From Terfezia claveryi (taxonomy: Eukaryota; Ascomycota; Pezizomycetes; Pezizales; Pezizaceae), in NCBI GenBank assembly GCA_015179025.1, contig WHUX01000027.1, positions 389,501 to 453,500 on the forward strand: DNA of 64,000 bases, in the 5' to 3' direction. A program made the translations under genes and the position numbers. The notes under the pieces are model-generated. The model saw nothing but the letters and a program-made list of their open reading frames with translations, had not been told where the DNA came from and made no database searches. Numbering within the stretch: position 1 is the stretch's first letter; the number at the start of each line of letters is the position of its first letter. Positions 19,978 through 31,660 of this stretch are shown here, one piece after another.

Positions 19978-21856
19978 CTATTTCCTATTGGTCGAGATCC
20001 ATTTCGTTTGTTTCATCCTGTACTTCGCCATATTCTTCACAATTACCCCTGTTCTTGGGTAAAACCTCTTCAATCTTTCTCCTGGATATGGTAGTTTCAT
20101 GGGAGTGCTGTCCAATTCCTCCAATAGGTAAGTTCCCCGATCCCTGCGTAGATCTCTTATCCGGTACGGGCCAAGCCAACGGTTTTCTAGCTTTCTTGAC
20201 CATTGCTTAGTTAGGACGCTGTTATAGAGAAGAACCAATTCTCCGATATCTAGATCTTCCTTCCTTTGTCTTCTATTCTGATCAAAGAATGTTTTGTTTG
20301 CTTGTCGATTCTTCGCTAACCAATCTGCTGCAATCTCTAAATGCTCTTTCTTTCTTTCCAGTTGTTTTGCTCGGGTAGCAAGCAGTTGATCTCTTGTAGA
20401 AATACGATTCTAATCAACCATTGCCTATGATATAGCTGTCAATTCAATTGGAAGTACGCAATCTTGTCCAAATACCAGTGTAAATGGTGGATATCCCGTA
20501 GAAACTCGTATTGTAATTCGATCAGCCCAAAGAACAAACGGCAAATTTTTAGTCCAATTCCTTCCCAATTTCGCAAGGGTATCTATGATTTGTTGATTTC
20601 CTCTTTCCACTAAAGCGTTGGATTGAGGGTGGTACGTAGTAATCGCGATATTGACAATGTTGTATTGCTTCAATATTTCTTGTACTTCTCCTTTATTTTC
20701 CGATCCATTGTCGCATACAATACGCACTGGTACTCCAAATCGGGTAATCCAATCTAGCACGAATGCCGCAACAGTCTTAGCGTTTGCACTTCGAATAGGT
20801 TTAGCTTCAATCCATCCAGTAAAATCATCCAGCATTGCCATAATGTAACCACAACCTGCATCTTTCGGCATATGAATTATGTCTAGTCTGACTTTTCTCC
20901 ACATGGCACTATACAGTGTTGGGTGTAGTTCCTCGTCAAACTGGTTAGGTTTACGTCGTTGACATCCATCGCATGTACGGACATATTCTCTTACGTCATA
21001 GTATAGATTTCTCTACCAATAACGTAGCTTGATTTTCTGGTAAGTACCATTCCTTCCACGATGTCCACTTTCATCGTGTAGTTCTTGCAATATTCGCCTT
21101 TTTTCTGTATCATCCCAAATAACTCTTGCGGGTGGCATATTTTCTTTCATCCGTTTGTATAGATTCCCGTTCTGAATCATATATCTAGTTGCTTGATCCC
21201 AGATTTTTCGAAAATCTTTATCCGCTATACCACCTGGCCTTTGCATCGTAGTAAGGTAATCTATAATATTGCCAAACCATTTCGCATCTGTCGCTGATAT
21301 TTGAGCTGGCAATATGCATTCCCGTAGTCCATGGGTCTCTGGCTCCAATTTTGCACTAATGAGGTCTAGATCTACGTCTAGAATATCATCAAACTCATCA
21401 GGTGAGAGTTCTTCCGGTGAATCAACTCCTCTTTCTCTTCTAGATAATCCGTCAGGTCCACCATGTTTAACTCCGGAGACATGCTTGACCTCGAAATCGA
21501 ATAATCGAATCCACGCTAACCATCTCGTAACCACTGATCCTGGTAAATCAGAAGCTGGCTGGTTTAATTGATGCACTAAAGTCTTTGCATCAATCTCGAC
21601 CAGAAATCTTACTCCATACAAGTAATTTCTTGTCTTCTTCAATGCCTTCAATAGTCCTCGACATTCCAATTTTCCAGAATCGTAGCCTTTCTCAGCTCCT
21701 TTCCATACACCGTTTTCGTACCTCGCAGGATGCCTTCTCTTTTCGTCCTGCGGTTCAGCTTGTTGTAATATTGCGCCCCACCCAATTAATGAAGAATCCA
21801 CCGATAATATGATCTTCCCTTGTCCACGTTCATAATCTATCGGTTTAAGCGCAGGC
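19978..21856 (-). pseudogene. Gypsy-1 RNase H and integrase
   Basis: The RNase H part (21860-21300) starts ILSVDSSLIGWGAILQQ, with CRGLLKALKKTRNYLYGVRF and LVEIDAKTLVHQLNQPA. The integrase zinc site is HDESGHRGRNGTYQKIKLRYW with CDGCQRRK across a stop near 21012. The catalytic core has LDIIHMPKDAGCGYIMAMLD (first Asp), RIVCDNGSENKGEVQEIL (second Asp) and TYHPQSNALVERGNQQIIDT (Glu). After two stops near 20412-20425 the tail ends with a basic barrel-like domain: RKLENRWLGPYRIRDLRRDR. These enzymes cut the RNA strand and insert the DNA copy. All three acidic residues of the integrase remain, yet the internal stops would block a full product. Confidence 0.88.
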
Positions 21857-21861
21857 GGATT

Positions 21862-22514
21862 TGTAAAGTAAGGCGGCGTGCTTCATAACCAACTCTCTAC
21901 TGCTGGGCGGCAGTACTAGAGTTTACTACAGCAAACTATAGGTGCATGGAACCTATAGCTTCTGTTTAAGTATATCTTGCTTGCATATATTCTATTATTG
22001 CTCTAGTTGTAAAAGGTAGGCCCGACCGGCCTATAACTTGTTATTGAAACATAGAGGGAAATGGGCCCAAACGGGCCCAGAATATAATAGCTCAATACTT
22101 TATTATTGGTAGATATCTACTACTGTGTTTCTGTCTCTATCTCTGGCTTGAACTGACTTGAACGCTCCTCCAACTGAGGGGAATTCAGGGGACTATATAC
22201 TGCCCGAAGTGGGGCAGTGTTGGGGCAGTATTGGGGCAGTGCTGAGGTAGTGCGCCATCATCTGACCCATTATATGATTTGAAATCAACATGATAGAAAC
22301 TGCCAGAAACTACTAGGAAATAGAACTACAAGTATCGCGTGACGCTTCCAATGAGTCACGCTCATTACTATAATGAAATACATGAGTTACTATACCTTTA
22401 TTATCATCTGCCGGCCGACGCTGGTGGCCTAATAATATTTATTTCTACTAGGTTAAAAGTTGGTATGTAATGGGAGTTATATTTCATTGGGAAATAGAAT
22501 GTAACTTCCTTACA
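21862..22514. mobile_element. Solo LTR, family S, inserted in Gypsy-1 pol
   Basis: A 653-bp unit beginning TGTAAAGTAAGGCGGCGTGC and ending CTTCCTTACA, with a perfect 5-bp duplication GGATT (21857-21861, 22515-22519). Removing it restores the RT to RNase H frame (LTNP joined to PALKPIDYERG). A second copy lies at 49290-49931. It contains repeated GGGGCAGTR-type motifs (about 22210-22245). Confidence 0.92.
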
Positions 22515-23902
22515 GGATTCGTCAACTTTTCCTTCAGAATCGCCATTGCCTTTTGTTGTTCTTCTCCACAATTAAACTCCACATTACCTCTTGTTAACTT
22601 ATATAATGGTTCCGCAATCCAAGTAAACTTTTCGATCCAAATCCGGTAATACACACAAGTTCCCATGAAAGCCTTGACTTTAGTAACATTTCGGCAGGGT
22701 GGCCAATCAATTATCTTCCTGACTTTTTCCTCGTCAGGCGTTCTGCCATTTGATCCACAGATAAAAGCCACAATTTTGAGACCATCCTTAAGAAATTCGC
22801 TCTTTTCTCCGGAAATTGTAGCACCTGCTCTTTCAAGGTCTGCTAATCTTTGATCCACCGAATAGATCGCTTCTATAACATAACGCCTAACACCGGGTAA
22901 AACTTCTTCGAATGTTCCGTCTTTCAGAAGATACCAACTTCTTGAGCTAGCTGTTGAAGCAACGTCATCAATAAAAGGTGCAGCTAATCGTCTTACAATC
23001 TCAGCTCGAAGTGCTTTCTTAATAACTCGATCGAACACTTGAACACCATTCGTATATTCTTGTGGTAAGGTCGTCATACGAAGTAACCCGAACGGAGTAA
23101 TAAATGCAGTCATATCTCTGGATTCGGGCATCAAGACACATTGATCGTACCCGGAAAATAAATCCATTAAAGATACCAATGGATATCCCGCAAATTCTTC
23201 ACTGAACACATCGACATTCGGGGGAAGAGATGCATCTTTAATAGTAACCGCATTAAGATGTATAGCTACGTTAATTAATCGATATTTCCCATTTTTCTTC
23301 TTGACCAGGAACCATGGATTTCTGTATGGCCCAAAACTGTATTCTAGCATTCCACACTTAATTCTGTCTTCGCAAATTTTCGTAACTTCAGGAATCAATG
23401 CCTTAGGTATATGAAAACTTGGTGCCTGCTACAGTGAATATGGAATAGTCGGTATTTTATGTGGCGGTTCAACCTCTTCTCGAAATACCCCTTTTTGTAA
23501 GAAATCATAAGCAATAGCTGCTTCCCGATTATATAATACCTCTATCAGTATCTGTTTTTCTTGAGACGTAATGCTTTCTCCTATATGTAGATTTTGTACT
23601 TGTTCCGGTGTTAATCTCGATCCCCTAGGAATATCTGAAAATTTCGGTACTAGCCATCCGAGTTCATAAAGGGATTGGTCTATATCCGATCTGAGAGTCA
23701 TACCGTTTTTTGTTCGACTCTCAAAAAGCGCTTTTGCGGAAGCAATTCTTTTTTCTCTCCAATCTTTGACTCCTGCTGCCTTCGCTCCATCTTCATGCGG
23801 CATATTAACTGGTCGTACTTTATCCGCTTTCTTTTTATATAACGTCTGTATTTCTTTTTTTGACAAAACAGAATCCTGAAGACAAAAATCACCCGTATCC
23901 AT
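22515..23902 (-). pseudogene. Gypsy-1 reverse transcriptase
   Basis: The upstream linker (23902-23430) is followed by the RT domain. Motifs: FGPYRNPWFLVKKKNGKYRL (finger region), DLFSGYDQCVLMPESRDMTA, TPFGLLRMTTLPQEYTNGVQ, then APFIDDVASTAS, in which the usual Y-x-D-D is F-I-D-D. Both metal-binding Asp remain. The thumb shows CRNVTKVKAFMGTCVYYRIW, typical of gypsy. One TAG near 23430 reads as former CAG (SL*QAPSFHIP). The F-I-D-D variant is shared by some divergent fungal gypsy lineages as far as I recall, and need not mean inactivation. The frame is cut by the solo LTR just before RNase H. Confidence 0.88.
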
Positions 23903-23961
23903 ATTAGTATTATCATTATTCTGTCCCGGTATTATCCTCCAATCAATGAGCTCCGGGAAGT

Positions 23962-25170
23962 TTATTGATTGTCCTCTTTTCCCACAATATACCTGATCTT
24001 TGCTTCATCCCGGTTCCTCCTATGATTTGCTGGAACTGCACAGAACATTACTTCGTCTCCATTTGTTCCTGTAACCGTAATGTAGCAATTACCATCATCT
24101 CGATTATCTTCCTTCATTCTCACTGACCTTACCCAAGGTCTACCCAAGATCACTTCACGTGTCATATCTTCCATCACAAAGAATCTTCCAGAGGTAACAA
24201 CTCCTCCTATTGTGACTGTGACCTTATGACAAACTCCTAGTACTCGCGTACTATGTCCTATTGCTCCTCCTACCGACCAATTGACCTTAACATCCATGGG
24301 AATATTGTATTCTCGGACAATATCTTTGTGCACAATATTGAGTTCAGAACCTCCATCAATAAGCATCTCAAGTGCTTCTCGATCTTTGTCATTTAGGACA
24401 GCTATGCATGTAGGACATGCTGCTGCATACAGTTCCCGATCTGCTTCTTGCCTAAAAACTCTGTTCACAACTGCGTGTATGTTTTGTTCAAGTCTTTGCT
24501 GAATTTCATTGATCTTCGGCACACGCTTGATCCCAGTGCACCTTTGTACAAGTTCAGTTCCCGCAGTCGCTAAAATTTCCTCCGTATTTAGACCTTCTCC
24601 ACTCATCAATTTATGTACGAGCTTGTCCAAATCCACGTTCTTACGCATTTTTACCCAGTTTGGCACTATCTTTAACTCTTCTTCTTCCTGAGTCTTCTTC
24701 TTTGTCTTTTTTGTAGGTTCCTCAGGCTGAGACTGCAGATCTTGTAGTTCTTCAATATCCTGCATGATCTTATCTTCCATTGACAGTTCTTCCTTGGTTG
24801 GCTCGGGTTTCTGGACTTCTTTAGGCTTCCAGAACTTCATCTTTTCACGAACATCTTTCATAAGAATTCCTTGGCTTATGGTTTCAGACTCGTGTTTGGC
24901 TTTCTTGACGATCACAGGTTGGTCGTGCATCATCATCGTTTCACTGCAATCTGCAGCAATCGTTTTTTTCGCAGGAAAATCCAAAGTAATGACACTTGAA
25001 GTCGAACTTATTTCCTCCATTTTCGACTCCTTTGTCTTCATGGCCTTTTCAACCCATTCTTTTTGCCATTCAGTCACTTGTCCATCTTCGTCCTGTGTTG
25101 GAAATGGTACTCGGGTATTCATTGACGTTTCTGAATCCCCCAAGAACAACGTATATCCTTTGAAGTGCAC
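23962..25170 (-). pseudogene. Gypsy-1 gag C-part and retropepsin-like protease
   Basis: 402 residues. The first half is charged (many KE/EE runs, e.g. KPEPTKEELSMEDKIMQDIE). The protease-like part is at residues about 265-360: LEMLIDGGSELNIVHKDIVR, with D-G-G-S instead of D-T/S-G, then HKVTVTIGGVVTSGRFFVME and EVILGRPWVRSVRMK, the I-L-G-x-P-W block that ends gypsy proteases. No CCHC knuckle was found. The frame differs from the upstream gag frame, so a programmed or accidental shift lies near 25180. Proteases of this family cut the polyprotein during particle maturation. Confidence 0.8.
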
Positions 25171-26196
25171 TTCTCCTCATTCGATGGCCTTCTTGAGACT
25201 TCTGCATTCTTCTCTTCTGTATTGCCCTCCACACCAGTAGTATCCTCTAGGTCTATCGAAAAGCGAGTTATTCTGTGGATAGCTTCTACGGCTGTATTGA
25301 TTTGGGTTAAAAGCTGCTGAGGCAGCGTCGTACCAGTGCCCACCATTTTCTTAAGCTCGGTATTCTGTATTTTCAAGTCCTTTAGTTGTTGAATGATTTC
25401 GTCCATTGGGTCAGGAATCTCTTGTTTTTTCGGCGCTTTTTCCTTTTCCTTCTTTACATTATTCTCCTTTTTCAAGATCTTCATTGCCGGAGTATCATCA
25501 TCCTCGTCTGCTGGATCTTCGGCTTCTTCTCGAAGTAGCTTTCTCATCTGGGATCCACGACTATCCAACCACGCAATTGCCGCTTCCTTAACATCATTCC
25601 ATCGTTCCCTGCATGAGTCTGGTTCACTTAAGAGCATGTCGTTCTTCTTCAGAATTTGATCTCCTACTTTAACTGGGAAAGCTGTCAAGAATAACCAATT
25701 CTGCTAATCTTTGCCAATCTTTCTTCTTGACCAGAACCTCGGATTTGTCACTAAATTCCATAATAAACGCTCGATAATCCCCCACACTTGGTTCCATCTT
25801 CTTTTTCAAGTTCACAATCAACTTGTGCAAGTACTTCCGAGTATACTTTTGCATTTCTGTGTCACTTTCCTTGAAATCCTTGAGCATTGCAGTTCGAAAA
25901 TCCTTCCAATTCAGGGTTTCATATGTTGCATAGGATTTAAGATACTTCCCAACCACAGGTTCACAGTAAGAAACTAGTCGAATAATCCTTTCTTCATCCG
26001 TCCATCCTGCAGTCAAGTTTTCCTAGTTCTCCACAAATCTCGAGACATTGGTACCGTCGAACAGAGGTGCCCCAATCTGTCCGGGCAAGGGTAAGAAGGT
26101 ATAAGGTCCACGGTTTGCCTTTATAGTCTGATTTTTTCCTCCTGATTCTGTGTCTCCTGAACCAGATCCCGATCCAGAACCTGAACCAGATGCCAT
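25119..26196 (-). pseudogene. Gypsy-1 gag
   Basis: Likely start ATG at 26196 (MASGSGSGSGSGSGD). The core after a stop at 26017-26023 has PLPGQIGAPLFDGTNVSRFV, WTDEERIIRLVSYCEPVVGK, LNWKDFRTAMLKDFKESDTE and VGDYRAFIMEFSDKSEVLVK, a retroviral-type gag fold signature. A one-base shift near 25685 moves to the next frame (FPVKVGDQILKKNDM), and a long charged coiled coil (LKKENNVKKEKEKAPKKQE) follows. The second half overlaps the next ORF by about 50 bp. Confidence 0.8.
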
Positions 26197-26711
26197 TGTC
26201 GTATATCTTCCTGCCAAATTGTGTGATGTATTTTGTGTTGTGTTGTGTGGGTTTCCCCGAAGTTGTTCCTCGAACAAAAATAAGAAGAACTTGAACCTGA
26301 GATCAAATAACAATTGTCGAAATGTTCTTTGATTCTGTGATAAGTCCTTATCCGTCGAAGGTCTTTGCATATTCGATAGCGTAGAAGCTACTGTTCGAAT
26401 TGCTGTACCTACGAATGCTGCTGTTAATGATTTTATCCAGGGCAAACTCAGGTCATTATATACCTGAACAGACTGAAAACCAATCGTCATCCAAAATATG
26501 ATATCCCATGGCATACCCTTTAGCGTCCAGGTACACATACTCCATAGTTCATCATAAAAAGTATATCCGAAGCTAGATAAAAGTAACAGTGATATCCGTA
26601 TCTCTATTCGTGATATCATATCGCCTTCATTCTGATGCTTTGTCGATTTCATCATACCTACCACCATTTTCCAAATCGTTGTCCGAACTCTTCAGTCGAA
26701 GGGACCAAAAA

Positions 26712-27541
26712 TATAGAGGCACTTCTCTCCTAACGGAGGAACATGCACTTTGTGACCGGTTGGTGAGAGCCACTATAGACAACGAAAATAAGGAGAGTAA
26801 TAGTAGAAGGTGATTCTGTTCAATTCATATGATACTGTCCTCAACGCACGGCCTAAACACGCACAGAGAACAATACACGATCTCTGCTGATAAACTGCTA
26901 ACTGCTGCGCTGCTGTACACGTATCTATGTCTGCATGCCTATCTTTATCACCGCAATTTTCCACCTCTTTTATCTTCAAAAACTCTCACATGTAAACTAA
27001 TCTGCTGCCTTACTTAGGCTCTTATCATATGCGTTACCCTGTTCCCTCGTGCTATTTAATCGATCATTCTTGTGACATTCATTACCGATATCCAACATCA
27101 TCCCGACACTTCAACAGTTTTAACTTCAGTCGACAAGAACTAATTCTTTACCTTTAGATAAAAATCGCAACTCTTATCATCAATCCGAGAGTCATACCAA
27201 AAACTATTTGACTCTCATAATTATTTGAAAACTTTTTTGCTTGCAGGGTAATCTCAACCGATTTTCGCTTTTGCCAATGACTTCATTTGCATTGTTTAGA
27301 GTCTTCAGGAGTCTAACAATATAGCCTGATATATCCCCCAAATCAATTCTCCGCTAAACTAAATCAAAGGTAATCGAGTTACGTGGTAATTTGAGAGTCA
27401 TACCAAAAACTGTTCGACTCTCAAAATGTTAAAATAAATCAAAAATAAATAAATCTCAAAAAAAAATAACCTAAGGAAAAATAACTAAATAAAAGATAAA
27501 TAAAAACCAAAAAAACCCAAAAAATAACCATTCCCTCCATA
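26712..27541 (-). repeat. Gypsy-1 right LTR (5' LTR in element sense)
   Basis: Matches 17379-18212. The primer-binding site should lie at about 26690-26711 (minus sense TGGTCCCTTCGACTG); the primer tRNA was not identified. Confidence 0.88.
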
Positions 27542-30014
27542 ATGGCATGGATGCATTATCTAATAGCCAAATCTGATACAAACCAAGTAATTATTGATTT
27601 TATCACCTTTATCCAAAGGTAGTACAATACTACTATTCTGGCTATTTTAACTAATAATAGTGGAGAATATATCAAGGTTGATACTTACTTTAAACAACAA
27701 GGCATATACCATATAAAGACACCACCTTATTCTCATGAATCGAATGGTGTTGTGGAATGCTTTAACCGCACAATACAGACAATAGTTAGAGGCATGCTCA
27801 CCAATATCTTAGATAAGAGGTTGTGGGCGGAAGCATGCTCAACCTCTGTTTATTTGAAGAATCACCTTCCACATTCACATCTCTAAAGGATAACACCCTA
27901 TGAAGCCCTATATAAGGCAAAATCATCAATTAGTTATTTATACCCTTTTGGACAGTATTGCTTTGCTCACATCTATGAGGAAAATAGACCAAGTGGCAGC
28001 AAGCTTCTCCCATGGGCAGAAAGTGTGATATTTGTTGGTTATACAGACAGTACTTCTATTTATAGGATACAGCTTAAAAATAAGTTTATTAAGATAATAA
28101 GAGCAGCTCTTTACTCATTCTCTCCAATGAGTATAAGCTTACTAACGAGCAATCAACCAGCAAGCTTACCAGCGAGCAATCAACTAGCGAGCTTACCAGT
28201 AAGCAATCAACCTGTGAGCTTACCAGCAAGCAATCAAGCAAGCTTACCAGTGAGCTTACTAGCTAGCAATCAAGTAAGCTTACCAGCGAGCTTAATAGCG
28301 AGCAATCAAGCAAGCTTACCAGCGAGCTTACTAGCGAGCAATCAAGCAAGCTTACCAGTGAGCTTACTAGCAAGCAATCAAGCAAGCTTACCAAGCTTGA
28401 GGTATAACCTAAGACTACAGAAAAAAGCTAAAATTGCTATTATTGCTGAAAACTAGCAAACCAATGTTGAAGCTCGAACAAGCGACTCTACCTAGCTACC
28501 CAAGGCAATTCCATATGAGCTAGCCTTGCTTGTTGCCAACATTACCAATGAACCCAGAACATACTTACAAGCTTCTAAAGGGTCTGATGCCCCTAAATGG
28601 TATGCAGCAATGCAAGTAGAGCTACAAGCTTTAGCTGACCAAAACATCTGGAATATTGTGCCTAAACCCTCTAACCGCAATATTGTTGGTTCCAAATGGG
28701 TATACAAAATAAAGTATGATGCTGCTAGCAATATCAGCCAGTATAAAGCAAGTCATTAGATATAACTCACTGCGCTTACTCATTACCCTATCAATATGCT
28801 CAAACTGGCCAAAACTAGACCAGCTTAATATTAAGGGCACATTCCTATATGGCTATCTTAATGAAGAAGTTTATATGCGTCTTTTTCCTGGTTTCTTCGA
28901 AGATCAGGTGGACTTATGTACTCTATTAAAATGATCTATATATGGACTAAAACAAAGTCTAAGGTAGTAGTATGCTAGGCTAATTGGCTTCCTCATATTG
29001 CTGGGCTACAAAGCAACAAACTTTGACTCTTGCGTCTTAGTACATACCAGTCATAATATCATTATCGCAATCTATGTTGATAATATTACTATATTTAGAT
29101 CCAGTCCACTTAGACAGGAGCTAAAGGAATCACTAAAGAGAGAATTCGATTTCAGTGATATGGGCCTTCTAAACTGGCTGCTTGGGATTCAAATAGAATG
29201 GCAACATTATGATTCAGTGACCTTGTCCCAATATATATATATAGACCAATTACTGGCGAAATTTGGGATGGACTCTTGAAACCCTATCGTTTTTCCTCTC
29301 AATCCTTACCACAAGCTGGTAAAGGCTGATGAAGGAGACAATGATCTTGCTGATGTCTCTCTATACTAGCAAATTATAGGCTCTCTAATGTACCTTGTTA
29401 TTTGCATATGACTTGATCTGGTATATATGGTCTCAGCACTCTCTCAATTCTCTTCAAAGCTGACAATAGCTCATATGGGGGCACTCAACCAAGTCTTGCG
29501 ATACCTCAAAGGCACTTGCAACCTTAAGCTTTCATATACTCCAAACCCTATTCATCTAGCTGGCCTCTCTGATTCAGATTATGCAGGTGATCGATCTGAC
29601 CTTAAATCTACCATGGGCTATATCTTCCAGATAGCAACTAATACCATTTGCTGGTGGGCTATTAAATAGCGCTGTGTCACTACTTCCACAGTTGAAGCTG
29701 AATACATTACTCTCTTAACAACTGCTAAGCACTATGTATAGCTACAGTTTGCTCTAAATGAGCTCAAAATTCCTGCCCCAACTGCTCTAAGCGCTAATAA
29801 CGATAGCTCTATTGATCTGACATCTAATCCTCGAATCAGTGACAAGAGCAAACACATCGAAGTGGCTTATCATCATATGCGAGACCTTGTTGAGTACAGG
29901 AAACTCACAGTCCTATACGTTCCTAGCCATGATAATTTAGCTGACTTATGCACTAAACCATTTCCCTAGCCACGACACTCTCTGCTAAGAGATCTTGTTC
30001 TAGGCAAGTTATAA
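27542..30014 (+). pseudogene. Copia integrase end, hinge, reverse transcriptase and RNase H
   Basis: Resumes exactly in frame after Gypsy-1. Integrase: ILTNNSGEYIKVDTYFKQQG (second catalytic Asp is Asn) and SHESNGVVECFNRTIQTIVR (Glu kept), then WAEACSTSVYLKNHLPHS. A repeat-encoded hinge follows (28130-28395). RT starts APKWYAAMQVELQALADQNI and VGSKWVYKIKYD; about 25 residues are missing near 28755 together with a frameshift. It goes on as INIKGTFLYGYLNEEVYM-type sequence, then IAIYVDNITIF, where the YVDD motif is YVDN. RNase H: LAGLSDSDYAGDRSDLKSTM, TSTVEAEYITLLTTAKHYV, SKHIEVAYHHMRDLVEY. Many TAG/TAA stops. Inactive. Confidence 0.9.
28130..28395 (+). repeat. In-frame 36-bp minisatellite in the copia hinge
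   Basis: Units encode SNQASLPASLLA-like 12-residue repeats between integrase and RT, preserved in frame over about 22 partial units of the SNQ/SLP type. Confidence 0.85.
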
Positions 30015-30159
30015 AAACAATCAAATTCAATACTCTTTTACCTATACATATTTTTTTTTTTTCCCATATCCATGGTTTTTTATAGGTTTTTTAATGAGGT
30101 TGACTTGATTGCATATATTTAGTAAGATAGGAGGGGCTTGAGTCTATCAAGTAGGAGCT

Positions 30160-30168
30160 GAGGAGAGG
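30160..30168 (+). other. Copia polypurine tract
   Basis: GAGGAGAGG stands immediately before the 3' LTR, the expected place of the plus-strand primer. Confidence 0.6.
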
Positions 30169-30578
30169 TATTAGTGATTGAATACTGTACATTCATTTAT
30201 TCTACCCATGCCTTGTTATTCCACACATAGCGACCTTTGGCTTGCAGATCTTATGGCAAGCAATAGTCTTCTCAGGCATTGCGTACTTCGGCCTTTATAA
30301 GCATTACGTGCTTTGGGCTTCACAGGCATTACGTGCTACTTATAGGTCCTTCTTCTTCTTCACTTTCTTATATACGTTCATTCAAGTATATATATCTCGT
30401 TCCTTTCCTGTTGGATGGAGATATAAATTACAGACCTATACATCTCTTCACTGCAATATATCTCTTTACTTCTATATACTCTTCTCTATGTGACAATCTC
30501 ACTTCGCTTATTCGTATTATCCTTCAGTGAACTTTTGGATCTCACTGCTACCAATACCTCCCTCCTTTATCACTTAAA
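30169..30578 (+). repeat. Copia 3' LTR
   Basis: Homologous to 11928-12362 with many transition differences and fewer copies of the 25-bp repeat. It is followed by the duplication GTTAT at 30579-30583. Confidence 0.88.
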
Positions 30579-30583
30579 GTTAT

Positions 30584-31059
30584 GATATGGAATACAAAAA
30601 AATTATATGTATTATACACTCCAATATATGTATATTCATACATATTTAGTATTGGATATGCTACAGGGTACCTATAGCAATATTCCTCATCTGAGTACTA
30701 CATAGAGTGAACTAATAACATCCAATTTGAACAACAACTTCACGTTATGGAAGTTCCAGAGAACACTATCCCAAATTTGAAAGTAATAGGCCCATGAGTT
30801 GTGCCTAGCCAGACTAGAGTTGTGCATCCACCTGCATTACACACACACTAGCGCTATTTCCGGAAGCTACTGCCGATAGGTTATTGAGATCCAGAGAGCA
30901 ATCAAAAGGTCGTGATCAGTTAGAGGTGATTAGCTGTAAAGCTTCTTAGACCCATCACCTGTCTGGTTATACTGTTCACAGTACTTCTGTATGCCTAGTT
31001 ATATATATTATGTAATGGGGCTCTAAGCAGAAGACCCCCGAATTAAGCTGAGCTTCATC
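30584..31059. other. No recognisable feature
   Basis: Single-copy-looking sequence right of the copia element. No domain-bearing frame or RNA gene seen. Confidence 0.5.
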
Positions 31060-31660
31060 TACAAGCCTGCGATGTATCCAGTATTTGCCTTTCCTAGATG
31101 GATATTTAGCCTGCGGTATATCCAGTATTCACACCTTCCCTAGCGCGATCTACAGCCTGTGATATATCCGATATTCACTCTTTCCCCAGCTTGATATTCT
31201 GCCTACAATATATCCAATAATCCCGTCTTCCTCAGCTTGATATTTCGCCTGCGATATATCCAAAAATTCGCCCCTTCTCCAGCTGGACGTTCAGCCCAGC
31301 ATATATACAATATTAGCCTATTCCCCAGCTTGACGTGCAACCACTTAGCCACCTGGTCGCTTAGTATTTTCATATACACCAAACCCGCGTTTACCCTGAA
31401 CCCGCCAACCCCAATCTTCGCCCCTTCGGCAGCTGGCTATATTCGCCCCTTCCGCAGCTGGATATATTCACCCTTTCCGCAGCTGGATATCTTCGCCCCT
31501 TCCCCAGCTGGATATATTCGCTCCTTTCCCGGCTGAGTTTAATTCGCCTCTTCCCAACTGGACGTTCAACCTGCCATATTGCAATATTAAACCATTCCCC
31601 AGCTTGACGTGCAACCACCTAGCCATATGGCCGCTTGATCTTTGCATATCCACTAGACCC
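31060..31660 (-). repeat. Repeat R1, inverted and expanded copy
   Basis: Two arrays. At 31060-31330 there are about five units of roughly 60 bp with GCCTGCGATATATCC and CCCCAGCTTGATAT. At 31425-31560 there are about 30-bp units with CGCCCCTTCCGCAGCTGGAT. The tail TTCCCCAGCTTGACGTGCAA occurs at both 31322 and 31595. The block is the reverse complement of 11490-11845. Confidence 0.8.

Larger units (their letters stand above)
17379..27541 (-). mobile_element. Gypsy-1: Ty3/gypsy-type LTR retrotransposon with an extra 3' ORF
   Basis: LTRs of about 830 bp at both ends, a purine tract next to the left LTR (minus sense) and a flanking ATGG duplication (17375-17378 and 27542-27545; a fifth base differs T/C). 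Minus-strand order is gag, protease, RT, RNase H, integrase, then an unassigned ORF. Integrase after RNase H places it in Ty3/gypsy. It sits in the copia integrase gene. Frameshifts and a few C-to-T type stops make it defective, but it is far less mutated than Gypsy-3. A solo LTR of another family interrupts pol. Confidence 0.9.
11928..30578 (+). mobile_element. Ty1/copia LTR retrotransposon split by two nested insertions
   Basis: LTRs at 11928-12362 and 30169-30578 are homologous, and the element is flanked by the identical 5-bp duplication GTTAT (11923-11927 and 30579-30583). The order gag, protease, integrase, reverse transcriptase, RNase H is that of Ty1/copia. After removal of the hAT-like insert (13075-15738) and Gypsy-1 (17379-27541), the frame continues across both sites, so the gene was one polyprotein when they landed. 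Many CAA or CAG to TAA or TAG stops, a deletion in RT and a mutated catalytic motif show it is dead. The element itself is about 5.8 kb. Confidence 0.92.

Noticed and set aside
26207..26667. N-terminal extension of Gypsy-1 gag (hydrophobic start at 26667)
   Set aside because: The stretch lies between the LTR and the better ATG at 26196 and lacks gag features. Probably 5' leader.
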